Assembly: GCA_937862815.1 (NCBI GenBank)
Contig: CALMED010000035.1
Location: 1 to 64,000 of the forward strand
Source: an uncultured Chitinophagaceae bacterium
Lineage (GTDB): Bacteria > Bacteroidota > Bacteroidia > Chitinophagales > Chitinophagaceae
Direction of reading: 5' to 3'
Length of the DNA: 64,000 bases
In this document: positions 26,846 through 35,840 of the stretch, piece by piece
Layout: every line of letters begins with the position of its first letter
How positions within the stretch are numbered: the stretch's first letter is position 1
Translations under genes and position numbers: made by a program
The notes under the pieces: generated by a model
The model's input: the letters and a program-made list of their open reading frames with translations, nothing else
What the model was told of the DNA's origin: nothing
The model's database searches: none

Positions 26846-28389
26846 TGGCAAACCGGTATTCAGACACCTTATTTCAATTGATCCATTCGCTCGAAAAGGC
26901 GGAAAAGCGGCATTTTAAGCTCTACATCAAGCGTAGCTCGGGCAAGGAAGATCTGAAAGTGGTGCAGCTTTTCGACGCCCTCGACAAGATGGAGGAATAC
27001 GATGAGCGGGTGCTCTTCCGTAAAATCCCCTCGCTTACCAAGCCACAGCTGGCCAACCTCAAAACGCATCTCTACGGCGAAGTGCTGTCGAGCCTGCGCC
27101 TGCTGCGCACCAGCGATAACATTGACCTGCAGCTGAGTGAACACCTCGATCATGCCCGGCTGCTTTATAACAAAGGACTCAAACTGCAGGCCCTGCGCAT
27201 CCTGGAAAAAGCCAAGGAGCAGGCCCGGGCCCACCAGAAGTTCAACACCCTGGTACAGCTGCTGAGCCTGGAGAAAAAGATTGAAATCCTGCACATCACC
27301 CGCAGCTCCACCGAAAAAACGCAGGAGCTGGCCGATGAGGCCACCGCCATCAGCAAGCACATTGACCGGGTGACCTGCCTCTCCAACCTGGCCCTGCTGC
27401 TGTACCGCTGGTACGTCATCCACGGCCATGCCCGCAACGTAGAGGATGAAAAAGACATACGTGCCTATTTCAAAGCCAACCTGCCCAAAGACCTGGAACA
27501 GGTGGCAGGCTTTTACGAACAGCTCTACCTGTACCAGAGTTACTGCTGGTATGCGTTCATCCGGCAGGATTTTCTCATGTACTACCGCTATGCACAGAAA
27601 TGGGTGGACCTGTTTGAAACCGATCCCCTGCTGAAGTCGGTGGAAACGGGGCATTACATCAAAGGCGTACACGCGCTGCTGAATGCGCATTTCGATCTGC
27701 GGAACTTTGAAAAATTTGACGAAACACTGGCGGCCTTTGAGGAATTTGCACAAACCGATGTGGCCAACCGCTACGACAATTTCCGCACTCATATTTCCAT
27801 TTACATCAACAGCGCCCGGGTAAACGGACACCTCATGAAAGGCACGTTTGCCGAGGGCGTGAAGCTGGTGCAGGAGATTGAAGAAAAGCTGTCGGAATAT
27901 GCGTTGTATGTAGACCAGCACCGCATTCTCGTTTTCAACTACAAGATCGCGTCGCTCTACTTTGGCAACCGGCAATACGAGAAAGCCATTGATTACCTGC
28001 AGGAGATCATCAACGGTCCCATTGACCTGCGCATTGATCTTCACTCCTACGCCCGGCTGATGCACCTGCTTTGCCATTACGAGCTGGGGAATTACGATAT
28101 ACTCGACTCGCTGGCCAAAGCCGTACACCGTTTTATGGTGCGGATGAAAAACCTCACGGTGGTGGAAGAAATCATGTTCCGCTTTCTGCGGAAAAATTAC
28201 CGGGGTCCGCAGGAAATCCGAGAAGGGCTGAAGGAGTTCCTGGCGCAGATCAAAGGCCTGGAAAAAAACCGCTTCGAAACCCGTGCCTTTGCTTACCTCG
28301 ATATTGTATCGTGGGTGGAGAGCAAGGTGCACAACAAAACCCTGAACGAAGTGATTGGGGCGAAGTACCGGAAGAGCAAGCGGCGGTGA
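26845..28389 (+). CDS. Cytoplasmic alpha-helical (TPR-like) repeat protein, function unknown
   Basis: 514 residues, almost wholly helical and charged, without signal peptide or membrane segments. It starts ANRYSDTLFQLIHSLEKAEK and continues with helix pairs such as ARLLYNKGLKLQALRILEKA and YQEKAI-like units (RQYEKAIDYLQEIINGP), which resemble TPRs. Residues near 60-90 (LTKPQLANLKTHLYGEVLSS) recur in a conserved Bacteroidota family with no known function. The ATG at 26845 was preferred to the GTG just before it. The structured leader and coupled upstream ORF suggest post-transcriptional control. A protein-protein scaffold is my best guess. Confidence 0.8.
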   Translation: MANRYSDTLFQLIHSLEKAEKRHFKLYIKRSSGKEDLKVVQLFDALDKMEEYDERVLFRKIPSLTKPQLANLKTHLYGEVLSSLRLLRTSDNIDLQLSEHLDHARLLYNKGLKLQALRILEKAKEQARAHQKFNTLVQLLSLEKKIEILHITRSSTEKTQELADEATAISKHIDRVTCLSNLALLLYRWYVIHGHARNVEDEKDIRAYFKANLPKDLEQVAGFYEQLYLYQSYCWYAFIRQDFLMYYRYAQKWVDLFETDPLLKSVETGHYIKGVHALLNAHFDLRNFEKFDETLAAFEEFAQTDVANRYDNFRTHISIYINSARVNGHLMKGTFAEGVKLVQEIEEKLSEYALYVDQHRILVFNYKIASLYFGNRQYEKAIDYLQEIINGPIDLRIDLHSYARLMHLLCHYELGNYDILDSLAKAVHRFMVRMKNLTVVEEIMFRFLRKNYRGPQEIREGLKEFLAQIKGLEKNRFETRAFAYLDIVSWVESKVHNKTLNEVIGAKYRKSKRR

Positions 28390-28428
28390 TTGCAGTTTAC
28401 TAACAGGTTATGACCGGTCTGCCCTTGC

Positions 28429-29580
28429 CTACAACTTCATCAGCCGCTCCACGGCCTGCTGCAGGGTGCGGCTCTGCTTGGCAAAGCAGAAGCGCAGCAC
28501 TTTATCATCTTTCTGGTTGTGGTAGAACGAAGACACCGGGATGGTGGCCACCCCTGCTTCCTTCGTAAGACGGATGGCGAGGTCGCGGTCACTTTCGTCG
28601 CTGATGCGGCCGTAGGTGGCACAGATGAAATAGCTGCCCGAGCTGGGCAGCAGGTCGAACCGCGTCTGCTTCATCAGCTCCACAAAATAGTCGCGCTTTT
28701 GCTGCATAAAGCGGGGCAGCGACAGGTAGGCTTCCCGGTTCTTCAGGTACTCCGCCAGGGCCACCTGCGCCGGGGTAAAGCAGGTGAAGGCGTTGAACTG
28801 GTGCACTTTGCGGAACTCGGTGGTGAGCGCCGGCGGCGACATGCAATAGCCCAGCTTCCAGCCGGTGCAATGGTAGGTCTTGCCAAAGGAAAAACAAACA
28901 AAGCTGCGTTCCAGCAGGTCGGGGTAGCGGAGCATGCTCTCATGCGGGAGGCCGTCGAAAATAAGATGCTCATACACTTCATCGCTCACAATAAAAATAC
29001 CCGTGTTGCGGGTAACGGACCGCAGTTCTTCGATGTCGTGACGGCTGAGCACACTACCCGTGGGGTTATGCGGGGAGTTGAGCAGGATGGCCCGGGTGCG
29101 GGGTGTAATAGCCGTGCGCACGAGGTCCCAGTCAATCCGGTAATCCGGATAGCTCAACGGCAACGGTATGGCCTTGGCGCCGTTGATTTCGATGTTGGGG
29201 ATGTAGCTGTCGTAGGCCGGTTCAAATACAATCACTTCATCGCCGGGATGCAGGATGGCGGTGAGGGCCGTGTAAATGGCGTAGGTGCCGCCGGGTGTGA
29301 TGGTGATTTCGGTGGCGGGGTCTACATTGGCCTGGTAGAGGAAGGCGGCTTTTTCCGCCAATGCTTCCCGCAGTGCCGGCAGGCCGGGCATGGGGGCGTA
29401 CTGGTTGTGACCCTGCTTCATGGCTTCGTACACGCGGGCCACCAGCTCTTCGTTCATGTGATAGTCGGGGAAGCCCTGCCCCAGGTTGACGGCCTGGTGT
29501 TCCGTAGCGAGGGCACTCATAACGGTGAAGATGGTGGTGCCGGTGCGGGGCAGCTTGGATGTAAGCGGGGGATGTGCCAT
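28429..29580 (-). CDS. PLP-dependent aminotransferase, methionine/kynurenine aminotransferase type
   Basis: 383 residues of the fold-type I class I/II aminotransferases. Visible: NLGQGFPDYHMNEELV at the N-terminus, YAPMPGLPALREALA, the PLP phosphate contact GGTYAIYTALTA, the substrate-binding LLNSPHNPTGSVLS, the Asp/Tyr pair in SDEVYEHLIFDG, and the Schiff-base Lys in SFGKTYHCTGWKLGY. The pattern fits YbdL-like methionine aminotransferases, which convert the keto acid KMTB to methionine in salvage, and related kynurenine transaminases; the amino acid cannot be settled by eye. A promoter with both elements sits just upstream. Confidence 0.92.
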   Translation of the reverse strand: MAHPPLTSKLPRTGTTIFTVMSALATEHQAVNLGQGFPDYHMNEELVARVYEAMKQGHNQYAPMPGLPALREALAEKAAFLYQANVDPATEITITPGGTYAIYTALTAILHPGDEVIVFEPAYDSYIPNIEINGAKAIPLPLSYPDYRIDWDLVRTAITPRTRAILLNSPHNPTGSVLSRHDIEELRSVTRNTGIFIVSDEVYEHLIFDGLPHESMLRYPDLLERSFVCFSFGKTYHCTGWKLGYCMSPPALTTEFRKVHQFNAFTCFTPAQVALAEYLKNREAYLSLPRFMQQKRDYFVELMKQTRFDLLPSSGSYFICATYGRISDESDRDLAIRLTKEAGVATIPVSSFYHNQKDDKVLRFCFAKQSRTLQQAVERLMKL

Positions 29581-29590
29581 AATTATAAAT

Positions 29591-29620
29591 CAAACTTACT
29601 GTGTTTTGCCGTTCGGGCAA
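29591..29620 (-). promoter_or_regulatory. Promoter of the aminotransferase gene (TTG-N19-TAAGTTTG)
   Basis: Minus-strand TAAGTTTG ten bases before the ATG, with TTG 19 bases further upstream. Predicts a leader of only a few bases. Confidence 0.6.
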
Positions 29621-29712
29621 GCGCGATTCGACCGTCGGGAAGCGGATCCACGTAACCGACATCTTTTATGTGGAATCCCATCAGCCGGGGCATCTCAGCC
29701 GTAAACAGCTCC

Positions 29713-30291
29713 ATGAAGAAATTCCTCCTGCTGCTCTTTGTACTGCCGCTGCTGCTTCCTGTAGTGGCCCAGCCGGGCCGGGCTGCCCGCCTTTCACAGG
29801 CTGCGCTCGAACTCACCCGGCAGCAGGTGGTGTACGACCCGGCCTACTACCGCATTGCCTATCCCAACGGCGACGTGCCGGCCGGACGGGGCGTTTGCAC
29901 CGATGTGGTGATAAGGGCCTATCGCCGGCTGGGGGTGGATCTGCAGGTGGAAGTGTACCGCGACAGGCTGGCTGCCTTTCACCTGTATCCCCGCTATGCG
30001 GGACAGACGCAGCCCGATCGCAACATTGACCACAGGCGGGTACCGAACCTCATGGTATTTTTCAGTCGCAACGGCACCGTATTGCCGAACTCAACCCGGG
30101 CGTCCGACTACCGGCCCGGCGATATTGTTTGCTGGAACCTTGGCGGAGCGGTGACGCACATCGGGCTGGTGGTGGATAAGAAATCCGCCGAAGGGGAGCG
30201 GCCGCTCATCGTGCACAACATCGGCGCGGGGCAGGTGCTGGAGGATTGCCTGTTCAGGTACCGGGTGATCGGGCATTACCGGTATCAATAA
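29713..30291 (+). CDS. Secreted DUF1287 domain protein
   Basis: 192 residues: signal peptide (KKFLLLLFVLPLLLPVVA) then a single DUF1287 domain. Family hallmarks are YRIAYPNGDVPAGRGVCTDV with the conserved Cys, IRAYRRLGVDLQ, NIDHRRVPNLMVFF, the DYRPGDIVCWNLGG block and the His in THIGLVVDKKS. The Cys-His arrangement resembles NlpC/P60-like papain-fold hydrolases, so a periplasmic peptidase or amidase activity is plausible but unproven. The ATG at 29713 gives the signal peptide. It runs divergently from the aminotransferase. Confidence 0.88.
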   Translation: MKKFLLLLFVLPLLLPVVAQPGRAARLSQAALELTRQQVVYDPAYYRIAYPNGDVPAGRGVCTDVVIRAYRRLGVDLQVEVYRDRLAAFHLYPRYAGQTQPDRNIDHRRVPNLMVFFSRNGTVLPNSTRASDYRPGDIVCWNLGGAVTHIGLVVDKKSAEGERPLIVHNIGAGQVLEDCLFRYRVIGHYRYQ

Positions 30292-30522
30292 TGTGGCAAT
30301 GTGGAAATGGATGATTGTGTAAATGGATAGAACCCATTGTCCGGATGATACAAGCCGGATTATGGTGAGCGATCAATGAATGAATGAGCGAATGAATGAA
30401 TGAGTGAATAATGGGGCGAATCCTCCCGGCAGGACAACCTTATAGCTAATTGGTTCAAAGGACTGAAGGATTGAGGGACTGAAGGATTGAATGGTGTTTC
30501 GTTCGCGTTGGCGCTGCGTCCG

Positions 30523-30672
30523 CTGCGGGAAACCAATGAATGAATGAGTGAAGGATTGAAGGATTGAATGGGGGGCGTATTGTGATAGAGGCGTTCCTCA
30601 TTTTCCAATATTTGTCAGCAACAAGCTTCCGGGTAATCTGCAAGGAATTTGCATCGTCTGCGGGAAATCCAT
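30523..30672. repeat. 150-bp perfect direct repeat, first copy
   Basis: Begins CTGCGGGAAACCAATGAATG and ends GTCTGCGGGAAATCCAT. By eye it is identical over 150 bases to 30809-30958, with a period of 286 bp. Confidence 0.92.
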
Positions 30673-30808
30673 GAGCGAATGAGTGGAGGAGTCTGTGAAT
30701 CGGCTCGCACAAAACCTTGTGGCCCTTGCGCCTTCTTTGTGGCCATTGTGGTAAAAAATCAAATCAGAGCAACGTACTCGAAAAAAAAGCGTTGCGGTCG
30801 CCGCACCT

Positions 30809-30958
30809 CTGCGGGAAACCAATGAATGAATGAGTGAAGGATTGAAGGATTGAATGGGGGGCGTATTGTGATAGAGGCGTTCCTCATTTTCCAATATTTG
30901 TCAGCAACAAGCTTCCGGGTAATCTGCAAGGAATTTGCATCGTCTGCGGGAAATCCAT
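30809..30958. repeat. 150-bp perfect direct repeat, second copy
   Basis: Identical to 30523-30672. The bases between the copies contain the CCTTGTGGCCCTTGCGCC block. Confidence 0.92.
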
Positions 30959-31045
30959 TGGCGCCGGGGAGTTAGAATAAGCAATCGTTGAATTCCCTGC
31001 GTGATTACAGGCCTCACAACCCTATCCCGTTCAGCCTGTCGCTGG

Positions 31046-31240
31046 CTATCGTCTCCTGAAAAACAAAACCTGTACCAACCACAGCAGCAGTGAGCAACTG
31101 AAACATACAATGGTTGCCTGTTTGGCAATCAGGAACCAACGGAACTGTGCCGTACCAAACCAGAAGTAACAGGTGGCCAGAAAGGCAAGGATGCCGAGGA
31201 AACGGAAACCATAACCGGTCATGTACAGGATTCGGTGCAT
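31046..31240 (-). CDS. Small two-helix membrane protein, hypothetical
   Basis: 64 residues with two hydrophobic segments (FRFLGILAFLATCYFWFG and ATIVCFSCSLLLWLVQVLFF) separated by a short basic loop (RWFLIAK) and ending in RRR. Codon use and the ATG with basic N-terminus look genuine. It lies 90 bp downstream of the rho-lipoprotein pair on the same strand, so it may be the last gene of that transcript. No family recognised. Confidence 0.55.
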   Translation of the reverse strand: MHRILYMTGYGFRFLGILAFLATCYFWFGTAQFRWFLIAKQATIVCFSCSLLLWLVQVLFFRRR

Positions 31241-31330
31241 GGCAGTATAAGAAGTGATTTTCCTGGGTTTGTGTTATGCAGAAACGGTAAAAACGATTGG
31301 GGTGGAAAGGGTCACAAAGAAAAGAAACGG

Positions 31331-31666
31331 CTACCGGTTGGTGCTTTTATTCATCCGGATGTTCACTTCTTTTCCCTTCTTTTCCACTTCAATGCTGCCG
31401 TTGCCGTCCCCGATTGTGATCTGCTTTTTTTCTTGTTTGTTGCGGATTGTTTCGTCGGTATTCAGCTCCAGGGTAACCGTGTCGCTACCGGCTGGTCCGG
31501 ATACCCGCAGGGTATCGTTTTTCAGTTGCACCTCCCCTTCGGGCGTGCTGATGCGGAGGGTGGACGAATCCGAAAATTGAAACTTTTCAGCTTCGGCGGC
31601 ATCATCACAGGCAGACAACCCTAAGAGAGGTGCCCCCAGTAACAGCAGGCGGTACAGCAGGTGCAT
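31331..31666 (-). CDS. Small lipoprotein downstream of rho
   Basis: 111 residues with a lipoprotein signal: HLLYRLLLLGAPLLGLSAC, where the Cys follows an LSA lipobox. The mature part is polar and highly charged, with beta-like alternation (STLRISTPEGEVQLKNDTLR) and a Lys-rich end. It starts 11 bp after the rho stop and is probably co-transcribed, though a functional link with termination is unlikely. Function unknown. Confidence 0.8.
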   Translation of the reverse strand: MHLLYRLLLLGAPLLGLSACDDAAEAEKFQFSDSSTLRISTPEGEVQLKNDTLRVSGPAGSDTVTLELNTDETIRNKQEKKQITIGDGNGSIEVEKKGKEVNIRMNKSTNR

Positions 31667-31677
31667 ACCCGAACAGA

Positions 31678-33321
31678 TTAACGGTTCATACTGATGAGGA
31701 ACTCCTGGTTGTCTTTGGTTCCCTTCATGTGCTGCAGCAGCAGGTTCATTGCTTCTTCGGTATTCATATCCGACATGTGCTTGCGGAGCACCCACATACG
31801 CTGGGCGGTTTCCTTATCGAGCAGCAGGTCGTCGCGACGGGTGCTGGAAGCTACAATGTCAATGGCCGGGAAGATGCGGCGGTTGGCCAGTTTGCGGTCA
31901 AGCGCCAGTTCCATGTTGCCGGTGCCCTTGAATTCTTCGAAGATCACTTCGTCCATCTTGCTGCCGGTGTCGATGAGCGCCGTAGCCAGGATGGTGAGCG
32001 ATCCGCCGTTTTCAATTTTACGGGCAGCGCCAAAGAACTGCTTGGGTTTTTGCATGGCGTTGGCTTCCACACCACCGCTGAGCACTTTACCGCTGGCGGG
32101 CGCCACGGTGTTGTGGGCGCGGGCAAGGCGGGTGATGGAATCGAGCAAGATCACCACATCGTGACCACACTCCACCAGGCGCTTGGCTTTCTGCAGTACG
32201 ATGGCCGATACTTTCACGTGTTTCTCGGCAGGTTCATCGAAAGTGGACGCTACTACTTCTGCCTTTACGCTTCGTTCCATATCTGTTACCTCTTCGGGCC
32301 GCTCATCCACCAGCAGTACAATGAGGTACACTTCGGGGTGGTTCTGGGCAATGGCATTTGCCACTTCCTTCAGCAACACGGTCTTACCCACTTTTGGCTG
32401 TGCCACAATCAGGCCCCGCTGTCCTTTACCAATGGGCGTAAACATGTCCATGATACGGGTGCTGTAAATATTGGAGGCGGTGGACAGGTTGAGCTTTTCG
32501 TACGGGAATAACGGTGTCAGGTAGTCGAAGGGAACCCGGTCGCGTACCTCTTCGGGTCGCTTACCGTTGATGGTATCCACCTTCAGCAGGGCGAAATATT
32601 TCTCTCCTTCTTTGGGCGGCCGCACGGCGCCGTACACCGTATCGCCGGTCTTCAGACCAAAGAGTTTGATCTGCGAAGGAGAAACATATACGTCATCCGG
32701 GCTGGAGAGGTAGTTATAATCGCTGGAGCGCAGGAAGCCGTACCCGTCGGGCATCATTTCCAGTACGCCCTCGGTGAGGATCACGCCGTCGAATTCAATG
32801 TTGAACGCCGGTTCGCGGCGGTTAGGGTACTGGCGGGGAGGTACAGGAGCAGCTTCGGCAGTCGTTTCCGCTTCCTGATGAGCGCCCGCTTCTTCATCTA
32901 CAATGGGTTCGGCCACATAATCGTCCACCCCGGGGAGGGTGATAGCCGACAAAAGGTCCAGCTGGGGCGCAGGAGCCGGGGCGGGGGCAGAAGATTCCTT
33001 ACGGACATGCTTTTTAGGAGCCGCCGGGGCTTCTTCCTTTTTGCGGCGGCCGCGTTGCTGCGGGGCGGGCGGCTCTTTGTCGCCGCTTTCCACCACGGCC
33101 TCTTCGGTACCGGTACCGGTGGAGGTTTTGATGATGCGCTTTCGGCGGGGTTTATCGTCCCCTTCCGTTTTCACTTCGCTGGCCATCACCGCCTGCTTGT
33201 CCAGAATTTTGTAAATAATTTCCTGCTTGTCCATTTTTTTGGCACCGGCAATCTTCAGCTGCTCAGCAATGTCGAGCAGCTCGGGAACGAGCATGTCGTT
33301 CAATTGTAAAATGTCGTACAT
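31678..33321 (-). CDS. rho: Transcription termination factor Rho
   Basis: Hexameric RNA helicase that ends transcription. 547 residues, about 130 longer than E. coli Rho. The N-terminal domain ([20 protein letters not shown]) is followed by a low-complexity insert near residues 48-165, first basic, with [10 protein letters not shown] and [14 protein letters not shown] stretches (as [10 protein letters not shown]), then acidic and Pro-rich. The cold-shock-type RNA-binding domain follows ([27 protein letters not shown]), then the ATPase with Walker [15 protein letters not shown], Walker [16 protein letters not shown] and the arginine finger region. Disordered inserts here are known from Bacteroidota Rho; in Bacteroides one has been linked to condensate formation. 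Confidence 0.97.
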   Translation of the reverse strand: MYDILQLNDMLVPELLDIAEQLKIAGAKKMDKQEIIYKILDKQAVMASEVKTEGDDKPRRKRIIKTSTGTGTEEAVVESGDKEPPAPQQRGRRKKEEAPAAPKKHVRKESSAPAPAPAPQLDLLSAITLPGVDDYVAEPIVDEEAGAHQEAETTAEAAPVPPRQYPNRREPAFNIEFDGVILTEGVLEMMPDGYGFLRSSDYNYLSSPDDVYVSPSQIKLFGLKTGDTVYGAVRPPKEGEKYFALLKVDTINGKRPEEVRDRVPFDYLTPLFPYEKLNLSTASNIYSTRIMDMFTPIGKGQRGLIVAQPKVGKTVLLKEVANAIAQNHPEVYLIVLLVDERPEEVTDMERSVKAEVVASTFDEPAEKHVKVSAIVLQKAKRLVECGHDVVILLDSITRLARAHNTVAPASGKVLSGGVEANAMQKPKQFFGAARKIENGGSLTILATALIDTGSKMDEVIFEEFKGTGNMELALDRKLANRRIFPAIDIVASSTRRDDLLLDKETAQRMWVLRKHMSDMNTEEAMNLLLQHMKGTKDNQEFLISMNR

Positions 33322-33571
33322 AAATGTGGTATCGTTAACACGGATTCAACTACTCAGGATTGCAATCTTGGTTGAGAAATGTTTACCTGCTGAATAAAAA
33401 ATCGGGATGCGGAAACGACCTGTTTTGGTGAGCTGATGTAGATTCGGATCCTGTAAATCAGTCGGTTTCCGGTGCAATATTACGCCAATCTTAAGAATTG
33501 CAAAAAATATTCTTCTGTAACCGGGAGGTGCGGGGCTGCAAAATCCGCCCCGCGGGCACCGTTTCTGTGGT

Positions 33572-33579
33572 TATCTTTG
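33572..33579 (+). promoter_or_regulatory. -7 promoter element of asnS
   Basis: TATCTTTG, 21 bases before the ATG. No clear -33 element. Confidence 0.5.
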
Positions 33580-33600
33580 CCCCTCAAAATCAACCAGGTT

Positions 33601-35049
33601 ATGTTCAATAAACGGGTGAAAATAAAAGAGGTCCTGCAACTGGAGCCGGCTGCGCAGCAACTAACGGTGATGGGATGGGTGCGCACCTTCCGCAACAACC
33701 AGTTTGTGGCCCTGAACGACGGTAGCACCAACCACAACCTGCAGGTGGTACTGGAACTGGGGGCTTTTGACGAAGACCTGCTCCGGCGTATCACCACCTC
33801 GGCTTCCCTGAAAGTGACCGGCACCCTCCTGCCCTCCCTGGGCAAAGGCCAGCGGGTGGAACTGAAAGCAACCGCGGTGGAGATCCTGGGCGACAGCGAC
33901 GCCGAAAAATATCCCCTGCAACCCAAGAAACACAGCCTGGAATTCCTGCGGGAGATTGCTCACCTGCGCTTCCGTACCAACACCTTCGGGTCGGTGTTCC
34001 GCGTGCGGCATGCCCTGGCCTTTGCCATTCACCGGTTTTTCAACGAAAAAGGATTTGTGTACCTGCACACGCCCGTGATCACGGCCAGCGATGCCGAAGG
34101 CGCGGGGGAAATGTTCAAGGTCACCACCCTTCCCTTCGACAATACCCCCCGTGATGAAAACGGGCAGGTGAACTTTAAAGAAGACTTCTTTGGCCGGGCC
34201 ACTAACCTCACCGTGAGCGGCCAGCTGGAAGGCGAACTGGGCGCCACCGCCTTTGGTGAGATCTACACCTTTGGCCCCACTTTCCGGGCCGAAAACAGCA
34301 ACACTGCCCGTCACCTTGCCGAATTCTGGATGATTGAACCCGAAATGGCGTTTTACGACCTCGAAGACAACATGAACCTGGCCGAGGAATTCATCCAGTA
34401 CCTCATCCGCTACGTGCTGGAGCACAACCGCGAAGACCTCGACTTCCTGGCCCAGCGCCTGGCCGACGAAGAGAAACAGCTGCCGCAGGACAAGCGCAGC
34501 GAAATGGGGCTTATCGAAAAGCTGGAGTTTGTGCTCAACAACCGGTTTGAACGCATTACCTATACCGAGGCTATTGACATCCTCCTGCAGTCGCCTGCTT
34601 ACAAAAAGAAAAAGTTCCAGTACGACGTGCAATGGGGCATTGACCTGCAGAGCGAACACGAGCGGTACCTGGTGGAGAAGCACTTCAAAAAGCCGGTGAT
34701 CGTTACCAACTACCCCGCCGCCATCAAGGCGTTTTATATGCGGCAGGATGATGGTTGTGCCCCCGACCGGCAAACCGTGTCGGCCATGGACATCCTGGCG
34801 CCGGGCATCGGCGAAATTGTGGGCGGCTCACAGCGGGAAGAACGCCTCCACAAGCTGGAACAGCGGATGCAGGAGATGCACGTACCCGCCGGAGAGCTCT
34901 GGTGGTACCTCGATACCCGCCGCTTTGGCACCGTACCCCATGCCGGCTTTGGGCTGGGCTTTGAGCGCATGGTGCAGTTTGTGACAGGCATGGGCAATAT
35001 CCGCGATGTCATTGCCTTCCCCCGCACGCCTAAAAACTGCGAGTTTTAA
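33601..35049 (+). CDS. asnS: Asparaginyl-tRNA synthetase
   Basis: Charges tRNA-Asn; class IIb synthetase. 482 residues. The N-terminal OB-fold carries [20 protein letters not shown]; motif 2 is [20 protein letters not shown] with the Asn-specific MIEPEMAF; motif 3 is [12 protein letters not shown] near the C-terminus, followed by the terminal [10 protein letters not shown] that is typical of AsnRS. I chose the ATG at 33601 because it precedes the OB-fold directly; the longer open frame upstream crosses the promoter. It is divergent from rho. Confidence 0.97.
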   Translation: MFNKRVKIKEVLQLEPAAQQLTVMGWVRTFRNNQFVALNDGSTNHNLQVVLELGAFDEDLLRRITTSASLKVTGTLLPSLGKGQRVELKATAVEILGDSDAEKYPLQPKKHSLEFLREIAHLRFRTNTFGSVFRVRHALAFAIHRFFNEKGFVYLHTPVITASDAEGAGEMFKVTTLPFDNTPRDENGQVNFKEDFFGRATNLTVSGQLEGELGATAFGEIYTFGPTFRAENSNTARHLAEFWMIEPEMAFYDLEDNMNLAEEFIQYLIRYVLEHNREDLDFLAQRLADEEKQLPQDKRSEMGLIEKLEFVLNNRFERITYTEAIDILLQSPAYKKKKFQYDVQWGIDLQSEHERYLVEKHFKKPVIVTNYPAAIKAFYMRQDDGCAPDRQTVSAMDILAPGIGEIVGGSQREERLHKLEQRMQEMHVPAGELWWYLDTRRFGTVPHAGFGLGFERMVQFVTGMGNIRDVIAFPRTPKNCEF

Positions 35050-35095
35050 ATACCAGGAAACCCGCTCCGGCGTTAAGGAGCCTGTAACTGCCCCC

Positions 35096-35782
35096 ATGAA
35101 CCAATCCCTGCTGATTCTGCTGCTGGCTCTTGTTACGGCGCTCGCTCCCGGCTGCCGCAAAAGTGCTGAGCCCGGCCCCGTGCCCACGCAGAACTTTCAA
35201 CCCCTGGGAACCGGGAGCTACTGGAACTATCGGGTCACCGGCACCAGCAATTACGACTTCACGCTGCTGGCCACCGACCGCGATACGCTCATCAACAGCC
35301 GGCTGTACCGCCTCTTTACCAACAGCGCGGGCAACAACGAATATTTTCACCGGACCGTCAACAATTACTTCCGTTTTTCGGAGGTGGCCGAACTCAACAA
35401 CCAACCGGTGGAACTGCTCTACCTCAAAGAAAACCTGAATACCGGGCAAAGCTGGGTGGAGACCAAAATCATCCCCTACGATGTTACCGGCTTTGGACGG
35501 GTGCCTGTAACTGTTCGCTTCACCTTCACCATCACCCAAAAAGACGTGGACTATACGGTAGACGGTACCCGCTACAACAATGTAACCGTGGTAACGGGAG
35601 TGCCCCAGTTCAGCGCCGCCCTGCTGAGCGTGGTGCCGATAGCCATTCCTTCCTCCTCCGATATCCGGTATTATTACGCCGCGGGCATCGGGCTGATCTA
35701 CACGAATACCTCCCTGCAGATTCCGCTGGCCAACGTGGATACCAACACCGAAACCAGCCTGGTATCGTACCAGATCCGGTAA
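35096..35782 (+). CDS. Lipoprotein, first of a tandem paralogous pair
   Basis: 228 residues: NQSLLILLLALVTALAPGC gives a lipoprotein signal with Cys at about residue 19. The mature part is beta-rich and closely matches the next gene: FQPLGTGSYWNYRVTGTSN, LYRLFTNSAGNNEYFHRT, VAELNNQPVELLYLKENLN and TGQSWVETK are shared with small changes. The whole domain of about 200 residues has no family I recognise. It starts 46 bp after asnS and may be read through from it. Confidence 0.85.
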   Translation: MNQSLLILLLALVTALAPGCRKSAEPGPVPTQNFQPLGTGSYWNYRVTGTSNYDFTLLATDRDTLINSRLYRLFTNSAGNNEYFHRTVNNYFRFSEVAELNNQPVELLYLKENLNTGQSWVETKIIPYDVTGFGRVPVTVRFTFTITQKDVDYTVDGTRYNNVTVVTGVPQFSAALLSVVPIAIPSSSDIRYYYAAGIGLIYTNTSLQIPLANVDTNTETSLVSYQIR

Positions 35783-35840
35783 CCCCCTCCCCGGCTGTAC
35801 TAAAAACAGGATTCTGACGTTACCCAACAAACAGTTTACT

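Larger units (their letters stand above)
30292..31045. repeat. Repeat-filled intergenic tract (copies C and following)
   Basis: No plausible gene. From about 30373 it carries the full form of the dispersed repeat: a GAATGA-type run, GGGGCGAATCCTCC, ACAACCTTATAGCTAATTGG, GGACTGAAGGATTGA units and TTTCGTTCGCGTT. It then has CTGCGGGAAACCAATGAATG with a second run, and near 30711 the block AAACCTTGTGGCCCTTGCGC. Long Ile/His/Ser/Phe frames on the minus strand here come from the tetranucleotide run and are not genes. Confidence 0.8.

Noticed and set aside
26869..28332. Minus-strand open frame opposite the helical-repeat gene
   Set aside because: It has no start context or recognisable domain, and the plus strand shows regular helical repeats with normal codon use.
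30360..30894. Minus-strand frames full of Ile-His-Ser-Phe
   Set aside because: They are translations of the tetranucleotide run of the dispersed repeat; two of them share sequence only because of the 150-bp duplication.
30292..31045. CRISPR array
   Set aside because: The repeats are long, imperfect and not separated by unique spacers of constant length; no cas genes in the window.
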